Shown piece by piece: positions 11,413 to 23,124 of a stretch of 64,000 nucleotides of DNA (positions within the stretch are counted from its first letter, which is position 1; every line of letters starts with the position of its first letter). This DNA is from Leuctra nigra (Eukaryota; Arthropoda; Insecta; Plecoptera; Leuctridae). The DNA lies in NCBI GenBank assembly GCA_934045905.1, contig OW203770.1, positions 310,001 through 374,000 on the forward strand. The letters run 5' to 3'. A program made the translations under genes and the position numbers. The notes beneath the pieces were generated by a model that was not told the origin of the DNA, made no database searches, and saw only the letters and a program-made list of their open reading frames with translations.

Positions 11413-12270
11413 TTTTGACTTAGCAGCCCGACTACTTTCAAAAGTTTTTGTCATTTTAGGGACATTTTATTTGATAATCTTGAAATATTTGTGAAATGTA
11501 TACTACATTTTCATCCCTGCCTTCTTTAAGCTTCTGCTCCAAGGCAAGGTCTGTAGAGCAGCCAAGCAGTCCTCAATTTACAATAAAACTAACGCATATC
11601 AAATTGGATGCAGTACTAAGGCCAAATCCTTCAACTGGTAGTTTAAATAATATCTTCTTATTGGTCGACAATCAAAATGTCCCGATTAAGTTCAAATTTT
11701 GCAAGGTGATCAAGACCAACATAATCTAAAATTTTACACATTGTACCTAAGCCCAATCAGTCAAGTATTAATTGTCATTTTACGAGTTTATTATGGGTTG
11801 TCAAAATCTGGAAAAAGTATGCAGGAATGTCACGACACAATGGATCTGATATTCATCCAGAGAATTTATATGGAGATTGGAAAGTTGGAGAGAAAATCGT
11901 CTTATGCCGTGTCGTTTATCGTGACTGGGGATGTTGCACGTTCTGTGCTTGCTCATCAACGCGTTACACTGAGCGTTTTCCTAGTTTATATTTCCCAGCG
12001 TATTTTAACACTCGGGTTCTTATTAGCACAGAATGTTTATTTTGAGCCAATCAGATTATTATTTAATTTTTTCCTCGTTTAGGAGGACGTTGTGACGTCA
12101 GAGAAATGCTGGAGCCTTTTCATGTGGACAATGTTATTCTTATGTGAGGTGTTCTTGGTCTCAGCTCATCGGAAGAATGTCGAAGAGACGAGTCCGTTGG
12201 TTTTCCCAGCTCGATCCGACCTGATGTGCTCATTTGACTTAACATCATGTAATTGTTTCATTATTCCCAG

Positions 12271-12819
12271 ATGATGTCAATGCACGGGATGGAGATGGAT
12301 ATTCTGCATTTTATTTGGCAAGTATGAGAGGACACTATGACGTCATGCGCCTCCTCAGTGCTGCTGGTGCTGACGTCACGCGGGGTGGTAGGAATGGGTG
12401 GACCTGGCTGATACAGGCCTCAATGTCAGGTGACAAGTCAAAGGTCAACTCTCTGCTAGCTTCATTCAATGACGACATCAAGAAGGCTGAGTATGTTAAT
12501 ACACGCGATGATGGAGGTCGATCTGCCTTGTGGTTGGCAAGCTGGGAGGGACGTCACGACATTGTTCAACTCCTCATAGAATCAGCCGCTGACGTCACAA
12601 CACGACGTCATGGCGGTGCCAGTGCGCTAATGCAGGCCTCTAGGTGGGGTCACGTGTTAGTTGTAAGAGCGTTGTTAAATACATTCAGCAATGAGTCAGA
12701 CAGAGCTGAGTATGTTAATACACGCGATGATGAAGGTCACTCTGCCTTGTGGTGGGCAAGCGGCGGGGGACATCACGACATTGTTCAACTCCTCATAGAA
12801 TCAGCTGCTGACGTCACAG
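12271..12819 (+). CDS. NACHT-ankyrin protein, ankyrin exon 3
   Basis: The acceptor TTATTCCCAG at 12270 joins the phase-1 donor at 7094 and restores a frame reading DDVNARDGDGYSAFYLAS, a typical ankyrin start. The exon carries about five ankyrin-type units. Two of them are nearly identical modules with AEYVNTRDD...GHSALW and HHDIVQLLIESAADVT, so the array grew by recent internal duplication. A donor CACAG|GTATAT closes the exon at 12819, giving 549 nt (183 codons) with phase 1 at both ends. Reading on instead gives a stop at 12852-12854. That ends mid-repeat, so I favour continued splicing to exons not located here. Ankyrin arrays at the C-terminus of NLR-like proteins usually act as ligand or partner binding surfaces. 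Confidence 0.8.
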
Positions 12820-13880
12820 GTATATGTAGAGATTATGGGGGAGGTCCATTATAGGAACAAGTTGGGCGATGACGTCACCATAGGATTTACGGGTTAAATC
12901 AAACTTGCCACGGCAACATACGAGCTGAAACCAGTGCCCATAATGCTCAAGCTTAAGAGGTCGGGCGTTGTGATTACTCTATTTTCATTCATTCGACCAC
13001 GATTCGACTCAAGGTCACGCCCAGGTGTTACGTCACAATGTTTAAAGGATAGGGAAACTGCGCGACCTGATAATAAATCGGTATGCACCCTATGTTGCAC
13101 CTCGCTGATGACGTAGAAGATAAGATAGTATATAACAGTAGAATTTAATAATTAATCATTTAGGGCCGGTCTTTCAATGCCTTGCTAACTTTTAAACAGT
13201 CAATTAGGACTATATTGCCATGGCAACAATCAATGACATTCCTAGAATGACCGATTAAAACTTAACTAATAGTTTAGCAGACTATTGAAATACCTGTTAT
13301 TTCAACCTGAGTATGTACACTTAGCCAAATAAAAAATGATCGTGTAACAAATAGGAATTACTTCTGGCCATGTTCCGTAACAATCAAAGCTTGTTATTAT
13401 CATTGAAATGGGAGGTCACCTACTAGAGTGAGACAAGGAGATCGCTTGGACTGACTTCTGTTCTAAGATTTAGTAAGTCAGATTTATTCAGCTATAATTT
13501 TTTGTTTTTTTTATCAAGTTTACCTAAAATAAATTAACATGTCAGCATATAATTGTACAGTAACATAACTTTAATTCTGAGGTTTCATTATCAAGACAGT
13601 TTCATTTGATATATGACTTGTTTTAACAAACATACAACATATCTAACTCACTAACTTGACATTTGTGTGTGAATATAATTAACATAGTAATTCAATCCGC
13701 ACCTGTTGATTCTGCAATCATTCTTCTGAGTAAAACACTTTGAATAACCCTAGCATTAGGTGAATACCTTCTATGTTCTACCACTGATAAACTTGAATAG
13801 GTACGAATTACGGGGTGAATATGTAGTAGTCTGTCTTCATACTCTGTTAACAAGTGTATTATACCTATAAGTATTATTAG
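12820..13880. other. Non-coding stretch after the ankyrin exon
   Basis: No supported exon. About 13155-13270 is a diverged copy of 27960-28100, sharing CCTTGCTAACTTTTAAACAG and CAATTAGGACTATATT. The remainder is AT rich without recognised structure. Confidence 0.45.
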
Positions 13881-14080
13881 TTAAGACGGCTGGGTAGTGA
13901 GCGTGGCCTTGAAGAGTTTTTTAATCGATTTTTATCAATATCTTTTACCAATGTAATTGTTAACAAAATAGGGCTATGGACGTGAATTCAGAACAGTTCA
14001 ATGAAAATAATTTCATAGTTTGGAATAAGCTATTAGTTTTATTGTGTCCAACAGGTGTTTAGAACCAGAAAATTACTAAA
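13881..14080 (+). mobile_element. Half copy of a TTAA-flanked foldback MITE
   Basis: It begins TTAAGACGGCTGGGTAGTGAG and matches one arm of the complete palindromic elements at 15800-16191 and 47571-47958. The opposite arm is absent. Confidence 0.65.
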
Positions 14081-14424
14081 TTTTGGCCTTAGTAGCTTGG
14101 AGTTTGGAAGCCCATTAGGTAGTTAAAAAGCAACAATACCACAATAATAATGTTTTGTTTATCCACATCCAAGACATGTATACTTTAAATATTTCACGTT
14201 TATAATCAACATCAGTTCCCTATTCAATACAATACATTAGAAGACCGACATATTATTTAGAAAATGTTTGTTAATATTAAGTTTCTAATATCTGTATGTT
14301 TCACTAAAGTTTCGTATTATAACATTGAGTTGGAATTGAGTCAAAAGCAAGGATATTATTATATTATTTCATGAATTGCAAACACAGGCTGATGTGAAGT
14401 CTTTGAGAAGACAGAAAGAATGAT

Positions 14425-14975
14425 TTAAGGAGAAATGCCCAAGTAGATTTTCCGAAAATATTTTTTGTTGAAATGTACGACTTTTATTAATTTTTTCAAC
14501 ATTTCAACTATATTTTTATGTAAAAGTTTCATCAAATGTCTTGTAACTTGCAACTCTCCAATTATATTGAGTTTTCAATAAGATGTCTTCGGAAGATTAA
14601 GAAATTTTAACACAGGAGGTATAGGAAAATTATTTAGAATTTGGCGCCTAACTTTTAAAAACGTACGGCTAGGTGTATATATAAAAATCTTAATAAATAC
14701 CTCTATGTCTTATACACATAATATTAGTTTTTGGAAAAAATCAATCGGTGGAAAATAGTTTAAATCGTATATTTACTAGGAAAATTACCGTGTTTTTTCG
14801 ACTTACCATGTTAAAGATAGGGCTAACTCAAATTTATAAAGTGATATATCTTGGAAATTAGTTCGGCTACCCCACTTTTTCTTGCGTTTATATGGTGCAC
14901 AAGGAAATTATCTATTAAATAAGCATATTAATTCAAAGATCTATCGGAGACCTCTGCTTGGGCATCCCCCCTTAA
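14425..14975. mobile_element. TTAA-flanked MITE
   Basis: The ends read TTAAGGAGAAATGCCCAAG and CTTGGGCATCCCCCCTTAA, imperfect inverted repeats starting at TTAA. TTAA target duplication is the hallmark of piggyBac-type elements. There is no coding capacity. Internal sequence resembles the interior of the element at 47040-47574. Confidence 0.6.
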
Positions 14976-15125
14976 GTCGAAACTGATGATAGATATATTT
15001 CCATATATTTGCATTAATTTCTTATTAATTTATTATTAGATAAACAGTTTAGAAAATCACGGTTTCCTGTGGCCAGATGAAATAATTTTGAATCAGAAAA
15101 ATTAATTATACAAGGTAGGTACATA

Positions 15126-15661
15126 TTAAGGTGCTGCAAGCGCGAGCGATTTTACTGCTTTTTGTAGACACTTTTTGCGATACGATTGGAGACGAAATGG
15201 GTAGACCAAATTATTTGAAATTTTAATCGTGATTAGATACAAGACAAACTTAGGGTTATCCCTTGGTACATTTTTAATTTTTCGTTTCGTTAATTAGTAA
15301 TAATTAGTGATTTTTGGTGAAAAATTAGCTATTTTCTTGTCTCCCTGGGCGCCGTATAAAATTAAATTTCAAAAATGTGCCAAGGGATAACCCTAAGTTT
15401 GTCTTTCATCTAATCATGATTAAAATTTGAGATCAATTGGTTCACGGGTTTGGTCTCCAATCGTATCGCAAATTTCATAGTTTTGTGTGGTTTTGTTGAA
15501 TAACTGGCGCCTAATTAACAAGGCACGAAGCAAAAATGAAAAAGTGCTAATAATATCCAATCAGACTGATCATGTGAACATCCTGTAAAAGTTACACTCA
15601 CTTATGAAACAATTTTTCTCTCTCAATTTTCTAAAACGGCCGAGCGCTAGTATCACCTTAA
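15126..15661. mobile_element. TTAA-flanked foldback MITE
   Basis: The outer ends are TTAAGGTGCTGCAAGCGCGAGC and TAGTATCACCTTAA. Internally, GATACGATTGGAGAC and CTTAGGGTTATCCCTTGG each recur as reverse complements (15180-15270 against 15375-15475). No ORF is present. Confidence 0.6.
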
Positions 15662-15799
15662 GTTCAGAAAGATACAGGACACAGTTTTTCATTGTACTAT
15701 AAACCATAGCAAACTGTTGTCATAATTATATTTATATTGATACGATGTCAAAATGTGAAATAATATATATATTGTAATATAAGTAATGTTTAGCGGCTA

Positions 15800-16191
15800 T
15801 TAAGACGGCTGGGTAGTGAGTTTGACCTTGAAAAGTTTTTTAATCGATTTTTATCAATATCTTTTTCCAGTGTAATTTTTAACAAAATAGGGCTATGGAC
15901 GTGAATTCAGAACAGTTCAATGAAAATAATTCCATAGCTAATAATGGTTTATTTGATTTACTTTGTCCTACAGGTGTTTAGAACCCGAAAATTTAGTAAT
16001 TTTCGGGTTCTAAACACCTGTTGGACACAATAAAACTAATAGCGTATTCCAAACTATGAAATTATTTTCATTGAACTGTTCTGAATTCACGTCCATAGCC
16101 CTATTTTGTTAACAATTACACTGGAAAAAGATATTGATAAAAATCGATTAAAAAACTCGTCAAGGCCACGCTCACTACCAAGCCCTCTTAA
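15800..16191. mobile_element. Palindromic TTAA-flanked MITE, complete copy
   Basis: The arms starting TTAAGACGGCTGGGTAGTGAG and ending CTCACTACCAAGCCCTCTTAA fold back almost entirely, with the centre at the ACACCTGT/ACAGGTG junctions. It is the same family as 47571-47958 and the half copy at 13881. Confidence 0.8.
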
Positions 16192-16450
16192 AGAACAGAA
16201 CCACAGAGATTTCTGTCGGATTGTCAATAAAACGCAGTGTAATAACTAAATATACCGACTTTTTCATTCATCCCAAAGAATCCTCTAGAATCATTTTAAA
16301 TAAAAAATGTAAAAAGGCACATTTTTTCACAATTTTTCACCAAGATGGCCGCGCAACAATGAGATGATGTCACGTGCAAACTATGAATCAAGTACACACA
16401 AATGTATGGCGATCTGAGATTTGCCTCGAGTGTTGCGCCTAATCCACGAC

Positions 16451-19400
16451 CAGACATGGGCAAAATACTCTGTTTCAATGTATTTGAAATACAAGATACT
16501 GATACTTTTAATTTGGGTATCTAAAATACAAGATACATTTTAGAGATGTATTTAAAATACAAGATACAAGATAGTATCTTTAGATACTTAAAAAAAGGTA
16601 CTTTTAAAGATCCTTTTTTTATTCTCATACATATCATCCAACAGTAAAAAATGTAGGGACTTACTTTCTAAATTAAAATTTGATTTGTTCTATTTGTAAG
16701 GCAACATACTTAACATTTTCTTGATCGATTCAATAAGGCAACGTGTATAATTTGATGCTTGTTTGAAATCAAGCAAGAGATCAAGCTATCTTTGAAATTC
16801 TAGGCGCATAAAAATGTATCTTGTAATTTAAATCTTCAAAAAAGATACAAAATACTTTAGAAATGGGTATTTAAAATACAAGATACAGATACATTTGGCT
16901 CATGTTTTTAAAATACTAGATACAAGATTATTATTATTATTATTTCGTATGGTTTATTACAATTACAATAAAGTTACAAAAATTAGTAATATAAAACACA
17001 AATCAAAGGACATAATTATCATAATAAGAAATCAATGTAAAACATAAAAAATATTGCTGTTCTGGCAGAAGCTTCTACAGCCGCACATCTAGATCTTCAA
17101 GCCACCTGAGGGCCTCCGGAGTGAGATCGCAGATGTCTCGAAGAGATCCTGTGAACCTGAGTAGTGGACACTCAGGGGCGATGTGGAACGCAGATTGCAC
17201 AGGGTGTCCGCAATCACACTCCGGAGACTCTCTCAGGCCCCACTTGTGCATCATCTGCCCGCATCGGCCGTGCCCAGTCCTCAGCCTATTCAATGTGGCC
17301 CATTCCCTCCGAGGAAGCTCAAATCCAGGCTGCTCGATGATGGGATCTTGAACCAATGCGTGGACGTCAGGATTATCTGAAGACCACTCTTCTGTCCACG
17401 CAGCGTCAACGTCAAATCCCCTCTCTGACAGAGCATTGGCCAATTTCCAGGGAGGATGCCTCGATTTGAGTCTTTGCCTCTCTGTTGCGGTGGTAAATTT
17501 GTGAACAGGAAGTTCTGGATTTGTCAGGCACTTCTCCCATTGTTTAACCAAGGCCCCTTGTCGTCGCAGATGAGGTGGCGGAATATTTCTGAGAACTGGG
17601 AGCCATTGAAGGGGAGTCGATCTCGTAGTGCCTGATATTATGCGCATGGTGATGTTCAGTTTTGAGTCCAGAGTTTTTGTATGATGACTGTTGACCCAAA
17701 CAGGCGCACAATACTCCGCCGCAGAATATACCAGTGCAAGTGCCGATATCCTCAATGTAGAGGTACTGGCTCCCCAACTCGTGCCAGCAAGTTTCTGAAT
17801 GATGTTGTTTCTTGTATTTATCTTAGCAGCAATGTTGTTGATATGGTGTTTAAATGTGAGTGAACGATCAAGTGTAACCCCGAGATACTTTGGATGACTA
17901 TTGTTTTTCACGAAATGCCCATTAAACTTGACTTTAATATCGTGGTTTGCTTGATAGTTGGAAAGGTGAAATGTTGTTACTTCAGTTTTCGACGGGTTTG
18001 GACAAAGTCTCCAATTTGAAAAGTATTCCCCCAGGATGGATAGATCTTTCGTCAGTTCATCTTCGCATTCTTCAAAGGTTGTATTCTGTGACGCCACTGC
18101 AATATCGTCTGCATAGATAAACTTGCTTGAGTTGGTGGCTGGAATGTCGCTTGTATAGAGGTTGAAAAGCAACGGCGCAAGTACAGATCCCTGTGGCAGA
18201 CCGTTGTTTAGTAATTGAGACTTACTTTTGTTGTTGTTGATATGCACTTCAAATCTTCTGTTACTCAGCATGTTATTGAGCAATACGTACAAAGTTCTAC
18301 AAGGAATAGCTTTGATAAACTTATACAGTAAGCCATGCCTCCAAACAGTATCGTATGCAGCAGTTAGATCAATAAATGCTACAGCAGTTTTTAAGTGTTT
18401 CTCAAAGCCGTCCTCTATGTGCGTTGTTAGGGCCAAGACTTGATCACAGCAGTTGCGGTTCGGTCTGAATCCAGCTTGTTCGACCGGCACTTGTTCGTTG
18501 ATGACATGCGATATACGGTTGTATAGAAGTCTTTCAAAAAGTTTGTATGTTACAGTCAACAAAGCTATTGGACGATAACTTTCCTCCTTGTCCGGCTGTT
18601 TGCCTGGCTTAAGGATAGCCACAACTTTAGTTTTCTTGAATAATGGAGGAAGGTATCCAGTAAGCAAAATATTGGTATAAAACTCAGATAGCCATTTAAT
18701 TGTCTTTGGTCCACAAAACTTTAAAAACTCCGGAAATATACCGTCGACACCAGCCGCTTTACTATTTTTTACAGATCGCAAAGCATTTTCAACCTCGAAA
18801 GTACTGAATGCACAAGCAAAGGTAGAAGTATCTTCTGCATCAAGCTGTGCTAACTTAAGTTTTGATTTAACACTTCTGCTGATATCCTTGTCAATGTTTA
18901 CTCTAGACATCTTCACTATACGATTTGCAATCAGGTTTGGGTTTATATTAGTCTTTGGTTTGTTACTGTCTGTACTTGCCCCTAGACGGCGTAAAACAGA
19001 CCATGCCTTTCTACTAGAATGTTGGAAATTCATGCTTTCAACAGTCTCAGACCATCGTTCCATTCTTGTCTTGTCCAATGCATGAAGCAAGTCATCTGCA
19101 ACTTCATGATCGCCACTCTCGCTGAACTCATTATACAGTCGTGTACACTCATCAGTCCAACATGGAATATACTCTCTCCTATATCCTCTTGGTATACAGT
19201 TCTTAGCTATTTTTATTACCAGTCCGACAAAGCGTCCGTAGTTTTGAGGCAAAGGACTTATCCAACGTAGACTATTATCCAATTGGCGAGCAAAGTTTTT
19301 CCAGTTTGCCTTCCTAAAATTCCATCTAGGCTTCTGCAAGGAGTTGATAATGGGAATTTGTGTTCCCAAAGTGACGATAACTGGTCTATGCTGGCTGTGT

Positions 19401-19523
19401 GGGAAATGATCAACAACTCTGCGATATACGCAGGGAACTGTCCCTGCGTATATCGTAATTAGATACAAATGTATCTAGGATACGTATCTTAAGATACAAG
19501 TATCTAGATACTGCCCATGTCTG
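16451..19523. mobile_element. hAT-type DNA transposon with 8-bp target duplication, interrupted by a LINE
   Basis: The termini CAGACATGGGCA and TGCCCATGTCTG are perfect inverted repeats, and both sides are flanked by the same 8 bp, TCCACGAC (16443-16450 and 19524-19531). Eight-base target duplications and CAG...CTG ends are diagnostic of hAT elements. The hAT interior is a run of ATACAAGATAC-like repeats with no transposase. A LINE fragment (about 16925-19457) is inserted inside it. Confidence 0.9.
17075..19457 (-). CDS. 5'-truncated non-LTR retrotransposon: reverse transcriptase ORF
   Basis: The long uninterrupted minus-strand frame starts in the last part of an apurinic-like endonuclease (FPHSQHRPV near residue 25) and passes through a reverse transcriptase. 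It has an FIDLTAAYD block (about residue 360), GLPQGSVLAPLLFN (about 420) and the catalytic YADD (about 452). It ends with a cysteine/histidine cluster CDCGHPVQSAFHIAPEC. Most of the endonuclease and any upstream ORF are missing, so this is a dead-on-arrival copy, though the remaining frame is intact and hence fairly young. The 3' end on the minus strand runs into a TAA-type microsatellite at about 16925-16945. The style fits RTE/RTEX or Jockey-type LINEs; the clade is not certain. The nominal Met at 19468 lies in hAT sequence. Confidence 0.85.
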
Positions 19524-19712
19524 TCCACGACCACAAGTCACATTTCAATAAGTGCATCATTCTTGATCGACTGGGCGGAACAGAAGCAGAAGGCAGAAGC
19601 AGAAGAGGAAGCAGAAGGCCTGATGTCCATTACAATGATTCTGGAATGAGCTCATGATCTAGTAATTCTGTGTATCCAAGGAAGTATTCAGGAGAATGGG
19701 GGGGGGGGGGGG

Positions 19713-20055
19713 CACCTCCTCCCCGAAACCAGGAGGCCAAGTCTTGAAACTTACGCCTTCAGGACGCAAACGCTCTCGGACGTCATAAAGTCCCATTTAC
19801 TGTAAGAATGATGACCTTGACATCTACCTTTAACTGTTTAGCTTAATTTTGAATAAGGTTTTATGACTGTATAATATTTGTAATAATAATTATAATGTTA
19901 ATAAATTGTCTCCAATAGATTGCTGGAGGACAATCAAATAAGTGGCTTGAATTTATGTTTCAATGTCGATCACTCTTACAGTAAATGGGACTTTATGACG
20001 TCCGAGAGCGTTTGCGTCCTGAAGGCGTAAGTTTCAAGACTTGGCCTCCAGGGTG
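19713..20055. mobile_element. Foldback MITE
   Basis: The left arm from CACCTCCTCCCCGAAACC through TTTACTGTAAGA (to about 19808) recurs as a reverse complement ending GACTTGGCCTCCAGGGTG. The centre is AT rich. A run of about 15 G residues (near 19698-19712) directly precedes the left end. Confidence 0.6.
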
Positions 20056-20196
20056 TCATCTAAAGAAAAAGCAGATTTAAGATTCAAACGGAAGCGAGCG
20101 GAAATCGCACGGTTCGTCAGAGCGTTTTTTTGAAATTTTGTCTTCCCACTTAATAATTTTAAAAAATCAGATAGTAACGACCCATAATAGCCTAAT

Positions 20197-21437
20197 TGAG
20201 CGAGCGAAGCGAGCGTCTCCTTTTAGCTCTTTTGGCACGGACCTCTGTTTTTTTTTGTGTCTTTTCTGTTACCTGAGGGTATACAGGTCAGAGTTTTTCT
20301 TCGATCGAGCTGAAATTTTGCACACATGTAAAACCAACCTTCTCTGTTTGTATACCATATTTTTTTTGGAAATCCATTCATTGGTTAAAATTTAAATAAA
20401 TATCTCCTGATAGGCTGAAAAATGAAAACGGTCTTCGATGATTCTGATCAAACTCATATTTTGCATGATCATTAAGACCAATATTGTCTCTTATTTTACA
20501 AAATTTCATCCCAATCAGTTAAGAACGTATGAACTTATTGACATTTTTAATATCTGTCAGTAATGAAGTATCGAAATGAATGTTTTCCAGTGCCAATTGA
20601 ATTGATTCTGATTTGCTTTATGAACCAGGTGCTTAGATTCTATTTTAAAGTTTCGATGTAAAAGCATGTACTTTTAAGGTGGCTGTATATCACGTGACTT
20701 TTCAACCAAAAAGCTACACATTTTCAGTTGGAAGGGTTCAGTTCAGCAAATACTTCTCACTCATCAGATAAGTTAGGACACATCAGTTGGAACTAATCTA
20801 CGCAGAAAAGAACTGCGAAAATAACATATTAGATGATTTTACTTCCTTGCACCTAAATATTCTCAACCCAAGACCTGAAGTTGAAGGAAATTCTACGAGT
20901 TGCCAAGAACAGCAAACATAACTCTTATAAAAAGGCACATATGCATCACAAACCTGACGCAATGTCAGAATGTATAACATGCGCTCATTCTTCGTCTTTC
21001 CAGTGAAATGTTGAGGTATTAATTATATCCACTATTATGAATGTAATGATTAAACGAACAGCACTTGGTTTTGACAGTCTTCACACGCGTACGTATACAC
21101 GAAATTTGTGTTGTTTTTATTATAAAATAACTGCAAAATTAAATAATATTGACTGAAAATATTGATAAGCTCAAGTATGCAGTGAATTTCCTTCATAAAT
21201 CACCTTGGATTACTCAACATGAACGATGTAAGGTATGTACTCATAGGTAACTATTTCTTTTGATCGGATGTAGAGAAATAAAGTCACGTGATATACAGCC
21301 ACCTTAAGTTGATATCATAATCAATTCAATATGGATGTATATTATGTTTTCTGTGCGTTGTGTACGCATTTCCGGTTCGAGAATTTGCACGTACCCGTGC
21401 TCGCTCATCAACGCGTTACACTGAGCGTTTTCCTAGT
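20197..21437 (+). repeat. GAGCGAGC-family element, copy b
   Basis: Complete copy from TGAGCGAGCGAAGCGAGCG to GAGCGTTTTCCTAGT. It has an internal TTAA MITE (20674-21307) that is absent from the related copies at 26.3 and 62.4 kb. There is no coding capacity. Confidence 0.7.
20674..21307. mobile_element. TTAA-flanked MITE nested in copy b
   Basis: TIR TTAAGGTGGCTGTATATCAC at the left and the matching GTGATATACAGCCACCTTAA at the right. The empty target is visible in sister repeats at about 26280 and 62432, which read CTTTTAAGTTGATATC with a single TTAA. The insertion and its 4-bp duplication are therefore documented within this window. Confidence 0.85.
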
Positions 21438-21641
21438 AGACTAAATAATGCCGCACACTGGAGTTCATTATGACCTCTGGTACGACCTCAAAGTGTTAAA
21501 TACGATTATTTTCGATTATTTTATTTTAAAATGATTGTTCAGGTACTATATTTTGAAAGAAAAACATAAAGCGGCCGAGGCTGATGCATTAGGTATGGCC
21601 ATGGCCATGTCGGCCATACCCGTGCGCACGCCAATGCATAT

Positions 21642-22526
21642 ACTAGGAAAACGCTCTGTGTAACGCGTTGATGAGCGAGCACGGATACACGCATCACCTC
21701 AAACCGAAATTATGTCTATCGAAAATGTCATTAAAAGCCAATTATTCTTGAATTTCTTCACAGACTTGTATAGATATCTCCAGAATCTCAAAAATATTGG
21801 TCCCAATAACCTTGCTAAGTTTTAAGTTGATCGATTAAACCTTTGATTGAACGGTTCCTTTTTAAGTTTCAAAAATCACGGGATATCTTTCAAGCAATAT
21901 ACCTGGGACCACCTATATGATATGATATTAGTGTGTACACAATATCAGATCAATCTGTTGATTATTAGTTTCATTTCGTTTGAAACTTTCTGCTCTAACT
22001 ACCTTGCCTTGAACTGAAGATTCGAAGTCGCCGTGAATTTGACAGCCAACACACAAAATGTCCCTAAAATTACAAAAACTTTTAAAAATAACGACAGATT
22101 AGACTGAAAATTGGCAAAAATACCTTAAATGTTGGCACCAACGACCATGCGAAATTTTAAGTTGGTTGGTCAATCGGTTCTAGTTTAAATTACTAAAATC
22201 ACCGGAAAAATGGTTTCAAATTTGAACCAATGAGAGGATTTTGCTGAAACTTTTTATGATTGGGTAAAATGTTGGTTGCAATGACTTTACTAAATTTCAA
22301 AATGATTGGACCAACCAATCGAAAGATAAATTTTTTAAAATTTGAACCAATCAAGGGATTTCAAAAAAAATAGGGTCTGCAAATCTCGTATTTGGTCTGG
22401 ACATGTGTGCAAAATTTCAGCTCGATCGAATAAACGGTGTGACCTGTATACGAGCAGACGACAGACAAAAAAAAACAAAAAAAACAGAGGTCCGTGCCAA
22501 AAGAGCCAAAAGGAGACGCTCGCTCA
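21642..22526 (-). repeat. GAGCGAGC-family element, copy c (inverted)
   Basis: It begins ACTAGGAAAACGCTCTGTG and ends GGAGACGCTCGCTCA, the reverse of the other copies. The interior matches copy d (25087-25975). Confidence 0.7.
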
Positions 22527-23124
22527 ATCATTTATTATTTTCGAGTTATTGTTGAATGTCAAATCCCCTCCCCCTTCTAGACGTCCATGATCACAACTGC
22601 GAGAGAAGGTAACAGAATCTACATAAACGGGCTCCATTTCTCAGGTGATCAATATAATGTATGAACATAGAAGATAGGCACTCTTCACTGTGATGACATC
22701 TTACATTCAGTCTGAACACCTGATGCTATGGAGCCTTTTCATGTGTATTTCATCCCCCATCTCTCTTAGGTCTACCGCGACAATCTTTTATACCTGCATT
22801 TAGAACAAAATGGCAATATAACATTATTAGTTACTTTGGGAAATTAAAGCAAATTTATCAAGTATTATTAAGCAATGTTAAGTATGTATACACTCGTCAA
22901 AACATAAAACGGTATGTGAATAAATTTGAATTGCTGATTGTGACGTTCTTGACAATCCATCTATATTATTATCAATGAAATGAGAGCTCTAAAAGCTAGA
23001 TGCCAAGTTAGCATAGAAAACTTCTGAAGGTGGGATCCAATCATTTTCAGACACGTTTACTTCGAACGCCATTTTATCTTTTGTTGAGTGTGCCTAATGT
23101 TAGTATTGTGTGTAGGTAGGTATT
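22527..23124. other. Non-coding stretch with a possible short exon
   Basis: No supported gene. A strong polypyrimidine tract and acceptor (CCCCTCCCCCTTCTAG) at about 22564-22579 is followed 28 nt later by GTAACA. It could be a tiny exon but has no recognisable coding content. Confidence 0.3.

Larger units (their letters stand above)
7617..11988 (+). repeat. GAGCGAGC-family element, copy a, split by a foldback element
   Basis: It starts with TTGAGCGAGCGTAGCGAGCG and ends with CATCAACGCGTTACACTGAG followed by CGTTTTCCTAG, the two ends shared by six or more other copies here. Other complete copies are about 1 kb. This one is 4.4 kb because the inverted-arm element 8126-11412 has inserted in it. 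It lies wholly inside intron 2 of the NACHT gene. Confidence 0.65.

Noticed and set aside
12370..12880. Clustered TGACGTCA sites in the ankyrin exon as an enhancer
   Set aside because: Most come from the codons of the recurring peptide A-D-V-T (GCTGACGTCAC) in the ankyrin repeats.
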